Assembly (NCBI GenBank): GCA_025455205.1
Contig: JALOMZ010000143.1
Span: 1-5,786, forward strand
Reading direction: 5' to 3'
Source of the DNA: Chitinophagaceae bacterium
GTDB taxonomy: Bacteria; Bacteroidota; Bacteroidia; Chitinophagales; Chitinophagaceae
Length of the DNA stretch: 5,786 nt
A program made the translations under genes and the position numbers. The notes under the pieces are model-generated. The model saw only the letters and a program-made list of their open reading frames with translations, was not told where the DNA came from and ran no database searches. Below are positions 1 through 5,713 of the stretch, piece after piece; within the stretch, counting starts at the first letter, position 1, and each line of letters starts with the position of its first letter.

Positions 1-1
1 A

Positions 2-394
2 GAGCGTGCGGGTCGCATCATAGCGCTCTCCAGTCTGACGGCTTGGTGCTCGGGTTTGGTGCTCACCGGAGTGTTGTGGCTGATAGCTCCGTGGCTGGCG
101 GAGCGCACGCTCGCCGCCCCAAACCTTGCACCCTTGCTACGGATAAGCGCTTTGCTGTTGCTTCTAGGCGCAGTGAACGGCGCGCAAACCGGGGCCCTTT
201 CTGGCTTTGAGGCCTTCAAGCAGATTGCGCAGATCAACTTGTGTTCCGGGCTGCTTTCGTTTCCTCTCCTGGTTTTGGGTGCTCATTGGTACGGTCTAAA
301 GGGTGCGGTGTGGGGTCTGGTGGCGACCCAATCTCTCACGTGCATGCTATCGTTCCTGGCTTTAAGAAGGCTTGCTATGAAAGAACCAACTTAG
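2..394 (+). CDS. C-terminal part of a polysaccharide (oligosaccharide) flippase-type membrane protein, 5' end outside window
   Basis: The frame is open from the window edge (base 2) and ends at TAG 392-394, giving 130 residues of a protein whose start lies upstream. The visible part is strongly hydrophobic, with about four membrane segments (roughly residues 8-30, 44-66, 82-97 and 100-122) and a short basic tail ending in KEPT. The stretch GALSGFEAFKQIAQINL between helices, followed by GLKGAVWGLVA, matches the look of the last helices of Wzx/MATE-fold lipid-linked sugar flippases, which move undecaprenyl-linked oligosaccharides across the inner membrane during polysaccharide or O-antigen synthesis. 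That family link is by eye from the C-terminus only; another MOP-superfamily exporter is possible. It is probably the last gene of its cluster, because 189 non-coding bases follow. Hand-counted GC over bases 1-360 is about 59%, similar to parts of the next gene. Confidence 0.7.
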   Translation, partial: ERAGRIIALSSLTAWCSGLVLTGVLWLIAPWLAERTLAAPNLAPLLRISALLLLLGAVNGAQTGALSGFEAFKQIAQINLCSGLLSFPLLVLGAHWYGLKGAVWGLVATQSLTCMLSFLALRRLAMKEPT

Positions 395-470
395 GGTGCC
401 ATCGATTCCAATTCAGATTAGACAAAGTGGATATCCTGGCATTTTCTTCAAGGCTGCGGCAGTGCAGCAT

Positions 471-535
471 TGGAGGGTATTGGGATGGCTTCAGCCTCCA
501 TATGTAATCATGCAGATGCCATTTGCAGAATGGTA
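471..535. other. two small inverted repeats in the gap after the flippase gene
   Basis: The 395-583 gap holds no gene I can support. It contains TGGAGG (471-476) facing CCTCCA (495-500) across an 18-base loop, then CCATT (519-523) facing AATGG (529-533) across a 5-base loop, extendable by a G-T and a T-A pair to 517-535. Neither is followed by a T-run, so a classical intrinsic terminator is not shown. They could help end the flippase transcript or be chance. Confidence 0.2.
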
Positions 536-583
536 GTTGCAAGGTGAGATGAACAGTCCTTGGTTACCCTGTACCTTCACTGC

Positions 584-1312
584 ATGAAGTTCTGGGAAAG
601 CATCTTTGTTGTAATGGTCCTTGCCGTCCTTTCATGGCAAGCTAGTGCCCAGCAGGTCCACCACATCGGCAGCCTGCGTTCCCTGCACCGCGAAGGCCGC
701 ACGGAGGCCACGGTATTGCTGGACACCCTGCCACAACAACATCTATATGCCATTGGCCCGGTGGAAGGCCTCCAGGGGGAGATTTATGTATGGGATGGCA
801 AGCCCTTTGTGGCTGGCTGGCTGAAGGAATCCGGACAGCCTTATGTGAAGAAGGACGTGCATCCGCTACGGGCGGTGTTTTTGGTATACGCCCAGGTGCC
901 TGCATGGGATACCATTCCGCTTAACACGCATCCATCTGATCTGCGTCAATTGGAACGGGTGATTGCCCGCGAAGCTTCCCGCCACGGCATGGACACCACA
1001 CAGGCCTTTCCCTTCCTGCTGTATGGCAAAGTACAAAAGGGCAGGGGACATGTGCTGCAGGCCGATTCGGTGGCCGCCACGGTTACACCGGAAGCACGGC
1101 AGGACGCCACCTTTGCCTTTGGTTTTGAAAATGTGAAATCCCAACTCATCGGGTTCTACTCGCAGCATCACCAGGGCGTATTCACGCACCACGACAGCTT
1201 CCTGCATATCCACTTTCGCCTGAATACGAAATACCAGGCCGGGCACCTGGAGGAAGTGGCTTTTGATCCCGCTGCTCCCTTATGGTTGTACCTGCCGGCA
1301 GGCAAGCATTAG
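584..1312 (+). CDS. exported alpha-acetolactate decarboxylase-like protein
   Basis: The protein has 242 residues from ATG 584. A TTG 24 bases upstream is in frame but would put eight residues in front of a good signal peptide, so I reject it. Residues 1-23 form a signal peptide (hydrophobic VVMVLAVL, then ASA before QQ), predicting export. The mature part resembles the acetolactate decarboxylase (BudA/AlsD) family: LQGEIYVWDGKPF (63-75) with Glu66 matches the family's GE...DG strand, and LHIHF...AGH supplies His208, His210 and His221. Their spacing (2 and 11) equals that of the zinc-binding histidines in the Brevibacillus enzyme. That family converts 2-acetolactate to acetoin and CO2. This branch has an added His-rich segment (HHQGVFTHHDS, 195-205), and the protein ends soon after the triad, so the C-terminal acidic residue of classical members is not obvious. 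Activity and substrate are therefore uncertain. It lies 151 bases upstream of the ars-type operon on the same strand; I infer a separate unit. Confidence 0.7.
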   Translation: MKFWESIFVVMVLAVLSWQASAQQVHHIGSLRSLHREGRTEATVLLDTLPQQHLYAIGPVEGLQGEIYVWDGKPFVAGWLKESGQPYVKKDVHPLRAVFLVYAQVPAWDTIPLNTHPSDLRQLERVIAREASRHGMDTTQAFPFLLYGKVQKGRGHVLQADSVAATVTPEARQDATFAFGFENVKSQLIGFYSQHHQGVFTHHDSFLHIHFRLNTKYQAGHLEEVAFDPAAPLWLYLPAGKH

Positions 1313-1430
1313 CAGCAGTGACCGGATGGCGGAAACTGCCGGATGCCAACGATCGCTCAGCTTGCTGAATCCCACAGGCGCATGGGCGGGAAAGGCCAGT
1401 ACATGACAATCCTCATGCTTTCAGCCTGTA

Positions 1431-1452
1431 TTGATCGGTAATTTGCGATAAA
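1431..1452. promoter_or_regulatory. candidate operator for the ArsR-family repressor
   Basis: TTGATCG (1431-1437) and CGATAAA (1446-1452) form an imperfect dyad, six of seven positions pairing, with an 8-base spacer, ending 11 bases before the repressor start codon. A second, wider perfect repeat, ATCGG (1434-1438) with CCGAT (1461-1465), overlaps it and reaches into the start codon. ArsR/SmtB repressors bind AT-rich imperfect dyads in their own promoters, so self-regulation from here is plausible. I could not identify a good Bacteroidota promoter (TTTG with TAnnTTTG) nearby. The rest of the 1313-1463 gap shows only a 7-base direct repeat CCGGATG at 1322 and 1339. Confidence 0.35.
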
Positions 1453-1463
1453 CTATAAAGCCG

Positions 1464-1784
1464 ATGCAAAGAACCGCCGCCGAGCAGGTATATTGTGACC
1501 ACGAAGAGAAGCTGGCCCGCTATGCCAAAGCGCTGGCCCATCCCATCCGGGTGCGTATCCTGGAGTTTTTGGGCACGCAGGCCTGCTGCTTCACCGGACA
1601 ACTGACGGAGGAAATACCGCTGGCCCAAAGCACCATTTCGCAGCACCTCAAAGAACTCAAAGAGGCAGGGCTGATACAGGGAGATGTGATGCCTCCGCGC
1701 GTGAAGTACTGCATCAACCAGCAGGCCATGGCGGAAGCTGAACAAATGTTCTTCCACCTGTTTCAACGGCTCAGGCATACATAA
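1464..1784 (+). CDS. arsR: ArsR/SmtB-family winged-helix transcriptional repressor
   Basis: The protein has 106 residues. An in-frame TAA at 1449-1451 and no other start codon upstream make ATG 1464 the only sensible start; there is no Shine-Dalgarno sequence. The order is typical of ArsR regulators: [20 protein letters not shown] (17-36) is the first helical part, [18 protein letters not shown] (54-71) is the helix-turn-helix with its recognition helix, and PPRVKYCIN (77-85) is the wing strand. Members repress their own operon and release DNA on binding metal(loid) or on thiol oxidation. The cysteines are Cys11, the vicinal pair Cys41-Cys42 just before the HTH, and Cys83 in the wing. The classical ELCVCDL arsenic motif is absent, so the inducer (arsenite, organoarsenical, another thiophilic metal or a redox signal) cannot be read off. 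It heads five co-directional genes and most likely controls them. Confidence 0.88.
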   Translation: MQRTAAEQVYCDHEEKLARYAKALAHPIRVRILEFLGTQACCFTGQLTEEIPLAQSTISQHLKELKEAGLIQGDVMPPRVKYCINQQAMAEAEQMFFHLFQRLRHT

Positions 1785-1829
1785 CAGGACCATTGATTGA
1801 CCAGGAAAGTAAAGCAACCAAACATATAT

Positions 1830-2066
1830 ATGAAAGATATTAAGGTGTTGGGGCCCGGATGTCCCAAATGCAAAACCACCTACAACAATGCCCTGGAAGC
1901 CGTAAAGCAATTGGGCATGGATGCACGGGTTACAAAAATTGAAGACCTGCAGGAAATGTTCAAATACGATGTGCTTACCACGCCGGTACTCATCATTGAT
2001 GAAGTAGTGAAGGTGAAAGGCCGCATTGCCGAGGTGGGTGAAATCAAGCAGTTGCTGCAGCAATAA
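1830..2066 (+). CDS. small thioredoxin-like protein with CPKC redox motif (redox-active disulfide protein 2 type)
   Basis: The protein has 78 residues from ATG 1830; an in-frame TTG at 1797 would add 11 charged residues before the first beta strand and is unlikely. There is no signal peptide, so it should act in the cytosol. The motif GPGCPKC (8-14) gives the redox pair Cys11/Cys14 at the start of the first helix. TTPVLIID (50-57) carries the Thr-Pro of the cis-proline loop, followed by the strand and GRIAEVGEIKQLL at the end. This is the short thioredoxin-3 / MTH895-like fold (TIGR00412-type), shorter than true thioredoxin (about 105 residues). Proteins of this type often sit beside YraQ-type permeases and ArsR regulators, as here. 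It starts 45 bases after the repressor and ends 14 bases before the permease. Role inferred: cytosolic thiol donor or metal(loid) carrier for the membrane proteins of the operon; it occupies the place that ArsE has in arsEFG operons. Confidence 0.85.
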   Translation: MKDIKVLGPGCPKCKTTYNNALEAVKQLGMDARVTKIEDLQEMFKYDVLTTPVLIIDEVVKVKGRIAEVGEIKQLLQQ

Positions 2067-2068
2067 AT

Positions 2069-2072
2069 GGAG
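2069..2072 (+). promoter_or_regulatory. Shine-Dalgarno-like GGAG before the permease
   Basis: GGAG lies eight bases before ATG 2081, in the short gap after the thioredoxin-like gene. It supports that start and stands out because the other starts in the window lack such a site; it could also be chance. Confidence 0.3.
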
Positions 2073-2080
2073 CGCGCAAA

Positions 2081-3055
2081 ATGTTTGACTGGATACAACA
2101 ACTGGCCGACTGGCTGGTGTACCGGATCGTGGGTATTGCCCAGGGCAGCCGGTTTGGGGACGCGCTGAATTTCTTTATTTATGATACCCTGAAGATCCTG
2201 CTATTACTGCTCCTCATTACCACGGTCATGGGGGTTGTTAATTCCTATTTTCCGATCGACCGGATCCGCAATTTCCTTTCGCGCAACAAGCTCTTTGGTC
2301 TGGAATACCTGCTGGCCTCGGTTTTTGGCGCCATTACGCCTTTCTGTTCCTGCTCTTCGGTGCCGCTGTTCATTGGTTTTGTACGGGGAGGGATTCCATT
2401 GGGGGTGACCTTGTCATTTCTGATCACGTCGCCGTTAGTGAATGAAGTGGCGCTGGCCATGTTTGTGGGTATGTTCGGACTGAAGGCAACCATCATGTAT
2501 GCCAGCAGCGGCATATTACTGGGCACTATCGGAGGTTGGGTATTGGGGAAGGCGCGCCTGGAAAAGTACCTGACACCCTGGGTACAGCAGCTGTTGGAAA
2601 AGGCTGCCACAGAGGCGTTAGAGGAAGGGGAGAAGCTGTCGCTGATGCAGCGTATGCCATCCATCTTACGTGAATCCCTGGGCATCATCAGGTCGGTTTT
2701 CTGGTATGTGATCATTGGTATTGCCATTGGGGCTGGTATGCATGGCTTTATTCCGGCTGGGTTCTTTGAACAATATATCAGCAGGGACAACCCCTTTGCC
2801 GTACCCATTGCCGTTATTATTGGCGTGCCCATGTACAGCAATGCGGCGGGGGTGTTGCCGGTTATCCAGGTCTTTGTGCAAAAGGGCGTGCCCATCGGCA
2901 CGGCCATTGCCTTCATGATGGCGGTAGTGGGATTGTCAATTCCTGAAGCAACCCTGCTCAGCAAAGTGATGACCTGGCGGCTGATTGCTGTTTTCTTCTC
3001 TGTAGTGGCTTTTTTTATTATGTTATCAGGGTATTTATTCAACGTGATCCTATAA
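2081..3055 (+). CDS. YraQ/UPF0718 (ArsP-type) permease, putative metal(loid) or thiol-conjugate exporter
   Basis: The protein has 324 residues with about eight membrane helices in two halves (roughly 35-53, 75-100, 105-130, 135-156; 205-222, 238-258, 270-290, 298-320) joined by a charged cytosolic loop (157-200). The first half carries TPFCSCSSVPLFIGF (86-100) and SFLITSPLVNEVA (112-124). The second has GVPMYSNAAGVLPVIQ (248-263) and GVPIGTAIAFMMAVVGLSIPE (269-289). These paired motifs mark the PF03773 permease family, which includes ArsP (trivalent organoarsenical efflux) and SO_0444-type proteins proposed to export Cu/Zn. Cys89 and Cys91 sit in the first re-entrant-like motif and are likely substrate-binding or redox residues. 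Acting in the inner membrane, it is probably the efflux component controlled by the ArsR protein. The substrate is not determined by the sequence. The ATG at 2081 has a GGAG site, and the next gene starts 10 bases after the stop. Confidence 0.87.
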   Translation: MFDWIQQLADWLVYRIVGIAQGSRFGDALNFFIYDTLKILLLLLLITTVMGVVNSYFPIDRIRNFLSRNKLFGLEYLLASVFGAITPFCSCSSVPLFIGFVRGGIPLGVTLSFLITSPLVNEVALAMFVGMFGLKATIMYASSGILLGTIGGWVLGKARLEKYLTPWVQQLLEKAATEALEEGEKLSLMQRMPSILRESLGIIRSVFWYVIIGIAIGAGMHGFIPAGFFEQYISRDNPFAVPIAVIIGVPMYSNAAGVLPVIQVFVQKGVPIGTAIAFMMAVVGLSIPEATLLSKVMTWRLIAVFFSVVAFFIMLSGYLFNVIL

Positions 3056-3065
3056 ATCTGTGGTT

Positions 3066-3476
3066 ATGAAATGGCTTAGGAATTTTATCGCCGCCCCGGT
3101 TGTTTTGCTGCTGCTGGGTGCTTTCCCCACGCCGGTTGATGCTCAGAAAAGCGGAGTTTCCTCCCATCCCCAGCTGGAAGTGATCCAGTTTCACCTGGAA
3201 CACCGATGTGTGAGCTGCACAAATATTGAAAAATTTACCCGGGCTACCCTGGCGGCCCATTACCCATCCATTCCATTCAGGCTGGTTGCCGTGGAAAAAA
3301 AGGAAAACGCCAAATTGGCGGAGCAGTTTGAGGCCAGCGGCACTTCACTCTTCCTGTATAACAAGAAGACCGGGGCAAAGAAAAACCTCACCCAGTTTGC
3401 CTTTCTGCAGGCGGGCAATGAACCCAAATTTCAGGCCGGACTGATGCAGGAGATCGAGGCTTTTGAAAAGCAGTAA
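3066..3476 (+). CDS. arsF: exported thioredoxin-fold CVSC protein, ArsF-type (nitrophenyl compound nitroreductase subunit ArsF family)
   Basis: The protein has 136 residues from ATG 3066; a GTG two codons earlier is possible but adds nothing. Residues 1-26 are a signal peptide (MKWLRNF, hydrophobic core 8-20, VDA before Gln27), and no lipobox cysteine is present. The mature domain has the thioredoxin-like order: strand LEVIQFHLEHRC, redox pair Cys48-Val-Ser-Cys51, helix, strand FRLVAVEKKEN (71-81), then SGTSLFLYNKKTG (91-103). In that last segment the place of the usual Thr-Pro reads Thr-Ser, so the cis-proline is missing. Size, CxxC and position directly before an ArsG-type gene match the ArsF family, described with ArsE and ArsG in reduction and export of nitro-aromatic arsenicals. 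In this organism that activity is inferred. Export puts the thiols in the periplasm. It starts 10 bases after the permease, and its stop lies 2 bases before the next ATG. Confidence 0.75.
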   Translation: MKWLRNFIAAPVVLLLLGAFPTPVDAQKSGVSSHPQLEVIQFHLEHRCVSCTNIEKFTRATLAAHYPSIPFRLVAVEKKENAKLAEQFEASGTSLFLYNKKTGAKKNLTQFAFLQAGNEPKFQAGLMQEIEAFEKQ

Positions 3477-3478
3477 AC

Positions 3479-4186
3479 ATGGATTGGCTCATTAACCTGG
3501 CAGGCAATGCGGAGGCTCCGGTACTGGCTGCACTGGCCCTTGGATTATTAACGGCTATCAGCCCCTGCCCGCTGGCCACCAACATTACGGCAACGGCCTA
3601 TATTGCCAAAACCATCCGCAGCAAGGGACTGGTGTTGCTCAGTGGCGGCCTGTATACCTTGGGGCGCATGCTGTCGTATACCCTGCTTGCTGCGGTCATT
3701 TATTTTGGCGCGAGCCAGTTCCATATAGCAAAAGCCTTTCAGTCGAATGGTGAAAAATTTATTGGACCGGTAATGATTGTCATTGGGCTCATCATGCTGG
3801 ATGTCATAAAACTCAGGATAGGAGGGAAGTCAGACCTGTCTGATGAGTTGGCTGAAAGATTCAAGAACAAGGGGCTGTTGGGATCTTTTGTATTGGGGGC
3901 CTTGTTTGCCCTCGCTTTTTGTCCATACAGCGGGGCATTATTCTTCGGTATGCTTATGCCCCTGATGCTGGGGGCTGAGGCGGGACTGGCAGTGCCGTTG
4001 GTTTTTGCTGCCGGTACCGGCTTGCCCGTAATGGCTTTTGCATTCGTAATAGCCTACAGCATGCAAAAACTGGCGCTTTATTTTAAGCGGGTGCAGCAGG
4101 TGGAACGGGTAATGCGGATTCTGGCCGGCATAGTATTCATCCTCACCGGCCTTTACTATATAGGCTTGTTGCTGAAGGTCATATAA
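3479..4186 (+). CDS. arsG: six-helix CcdA/LysE-superfamily membrane protein, ArsG-type (aromatic aminobenzylarsenical efflux permease family)
   Basis: The protein has 235 residues with about six membrane helices (roughly 14-38, 52-77, 93-111, 135-160, 168-192, 212-233). Helix 1 contains ISPCPLATNITATAYI (27-42) with Cys30, and helix 4 contains LAFCPYSGALFF (145-156) with Cys148: one Cys-Pro in each half, as in the internally repeated CcdA/DsbD transmembrane fold, whose two helix cysteines carry electrons across the membrane. By sequence type and neighbourhood it fits the ArsG family, described as an efflux permease for trivalent aromatic aminoarsenicals in arsEFG operons. The two readings, permease or thiol-electron conduit to the exported CVSC protein, are both open. 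The ATG lies two bases after the preceding stop, so translational coupling is likely. It is the last gene of the operon. No clear terminator hairpin is visible in the 48 bases before the converging xylB stop. Confidence 0.77.
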   Translation: MDWLINLAGNAEAPVLAALALGLLTAISPCPLATNITATAYIAKTIRSKGLVLLSGGLYTLGRMLSYTLLAAVIYFGASQFHIAKAFQSNGEKFIGPVMIVIGLIMLDVIKLRIGGKSDLSDELAERFKNKGLLGSFVLGALFALAFCPYSGALFFGMLMPLMLGAEAGLAVPLVFAAGTGLPVMAFAFVIAYSMQKLALYFKRVQQVERVMRILAGIVFILTGLYYIGLLLKVI

Positions 4187-4234
4187 GCTATCCCCTTATC
4201 AGGCTGCCATGTTCCGGAAATCCAGGTTGCTGCA

Positions 4235-5713
4235 TCACACTGCCAGCATTTGTTGCAGGTATTGCAGCCATTGCTGGTAATGGGGCTCGTAGTTCAGATG
4301 AGGATTGGGCTCTATCACTGCTTTTTTCTCCAGGCCTTTGCCCAATCCTGTTTCCTCTATAACACCCAGTCCAATACCGGCACCCAGGGCGGCACCGGTA
4401 GCACCGTCTGTATTGTACAATTCCACGGGTATGCCCGTAACATTCACAAACACTTCGGTAAACACCGGGCTGAGGAACATATTGGCGTGGCCGGCCCGCA
4501 CCAGCGAAGGGTGCATGCCCATGCTGCGCATGATATCGAGGCCATACCGGAAAGAGAAGGCAATGCCCTCCTGGGTAGCCCGCAGCAAATGGGCGGCCTG
4601 GTGGCGGTTGAGGTCGAGGTTCAGGAAATGAGCGCCCACCATTTTGTTGGTTAGCATGCGTTCGGCCCCGTTGCCAAAGGGCAGTACGCTGACACCATGG
4701 CTGCCGGGCTGCACAGCGGCAGCCAGGTCGTTCACTGCCGGATAGCTCAGGTTGGGGGCCATCCACTGCTTCGCCATCTTGTTCATGATGCCGCAGCCGT
4801 TGATGCATAGCAGCAGGCCTATGCGGTCTTGCGCTGCTGTATGGTTCACATGGGCAAAACAGTTGAGCCGTGATTGCGGGTCGGGTATTTTATGGTCGGA
4901 TACCCCGTATACCACCCCGCTGGTACCGGCGGTAGCCGCCACCTCGCCGGGTTGCATCACATTCAGCGAAAGGGCATTGTTGGGCTGGTCGCCGGCCTTA
5001 TAGGTTACAGGTATGCCGGGCTTCAGCCCCAGTTCTGCCGCGATGGAAGCCAGCAATCCCCCGTGCGCGCTGAATACATCCTGCACTTCGGGAATGAAGG
5101 AGCGGTGAAAGCCAAAGTAATCCATCACTGTTTGCGCTACTTCGTTGCTGTCGAAATTCCAGAGTATGCCTTCTGAAAGGGCCGAGGCCGTGGTGGTGAG
5201 GGTACCGGTAAGCTTGTAGCCGATGAAATCACCGGGCAGCATCAGCTTATCTATCTGCTCATAAACATAGGGTTCATTTTCCTTCACCCAGGCCAGTTTG
5301 GCTGCTGTGAAGTTGCCGGGTGAGTTCAGCAGGGTGCGCAGGCTCTCATCGGCGCCAATGCTGTCGAAGGCCCGGTCGCCGTAGGGAACCGCCCGGCTGT
5401 CGCACCAGATGATGCTATGCCGAAGGGCCTGTCCATCCTTATCAGTCACCACCAGCCCGTGCATCTGGTAGGCAATGCCAATGGCGGCAATATCCTGCGG
5501 GTTGTAGGCGCCGCTGGCATGTGCCCGCAATATGCATTGTTGGATGTCGCGCCACCATTGTTCCGGATCCTGCTCGGCCCAGCCGGGCTGTAACGTCACA
5601 ATGGGCGATTCTGTATCGGGATACTGGGCAGAGGCTACCTGACGCTGGGTGGCTGCATCAACAATCGAAACCTTTATGGACGAGGTGCCAAGATCTATAC
5701 CAAGGAGGAGCAT
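4235..5713 (-). CDS. xylB: xylulokinase (FGGY-family carbohydrate kinase)
   Basis: The protein has 492 residues, full length for the family (about 490-500). ATG at 5713 is chosen because GIDLGTSSIK, the N-terminal phosphate-binding strand-turn with Asp6, must be close to the start; a TTG at 5779 would add 22 residues not expected in this fold. Further family marks are WAEQDPEQWW (45-54), YQMHG (82-86), WCDSRAVPYGDRAF (103-116), LLNSPGNFTAAKLAWVKENEP (128-148), AGDQPNNA (240-247) with Asp242 as the likely catalytic base, TAGTSGVVYGV (261-271) and GATGAALGAGIGLG (437-450). It closely resembles the xylulokinase type of Bacteroides. It phosphorylates D-xylulose with ATP to xylulose 5-phosphate, feeding the pentose phosphate pathway in the cytosol. 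It points toward the ars-type operon and is functionally unrelated to it. xylA or a xylose transporter would be expected beyond the right edge. The 73 bases upstream (5714-5786) show no clear promoter or Shine-Dalgarno site. Confidence 0.9.
   Translation of the reverse strand: MLLLGIDLGTSSIKVSIVDAATQRQVASAQYPDTESPIVTLQPGWAEQDPEQWWRDIQQCILRAHASGAYNPQDIAAIGIAYQMHGLVVTDKDGQALRHSIIWCDSRAVPYGDRAFDSIGADESLRTLLNSPGNFTAAKLAWVKENEPYVYEQIDKLMLPGDFIGYKLTGTLTTTASALSEGILWNFDSNEVAQTVMDYFGFHRSFIPEVQDVFSAHGGLLASIAAELGLKPGIPVTYKAGDQPNNALSLNVMQPGEVAATAGTSGVVYGVSDHKIPDPQSRLNCFAHVNHTAAQDRIGLLLCINGCGIMNKMAKQWMAPNLSYPAVNDLAAAVQPGSHGVSVLPFGNGAERMLTNKMVGAHFLNLDLNRHQAAHLLRATQEGIAFSFRYGLDIMRSMGMHPSLVRAGHANMFLSPVFTEVFVNVTGIPVELYNTDGATGAALGAGIGLGVIEETGLGKGLEKKAVIEPNPHLNYEPHYQQWLQYLQQMLAV

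Noticed and set aside
1..394. Possible foreign origin or assembly join at the flippase fragment because of its high GC
   Set aside because: Hand count gives about 59% GC over 1-360, but parts of the neighbouring decarboxylase-like gene are equally GC-rich, and the lower value in the operon is partly explained by T-rich codons of membrane helices.
1322..1345. Direct repeat CCGGATG twice, 17 bases apart, in the gap before arsR
   Set aside because: Only 7 bases, no third copy and no link to a known element; not enough to call a site.
1431..1459. TTGATC, 17 bases, TATAAA looks like a sigma70-type promoter for the operon
   Set aside because: It would start transcription at about the start codon itself, and Bacteroidota primary promoters follow a different consensus, so the match is probably chance.
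1413..2063. Long open frame on the minus strand antisense to the repressor and thioredoxin-like genes
   Set aside because: It is fully overlapped by two genes with clear domain motifs on the plus strand and has no recognisable domain; it reads as a shadow frame.
2245..3042. 265-codon open frame on the minus strand opposite the permease
   Set aside because: The plus-strand permease has diagnostic motifs throughout; the antisense protein has none and reflects the codon pattern of the permease.
4187..4234. Expected bidirectional terminator between the converging operon and xylB
   Set aside because: No stem longer than three or four pairs and no T-run was found on either strand.
4188..4808. 206-codon minus-strand frame inside the kinase 3' end
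   Set aside because: Same strand but another frame of xylB; the kinase frame carries the family motifs over its full length and this one is low-complexity Pro/Arg/Gly-rich.
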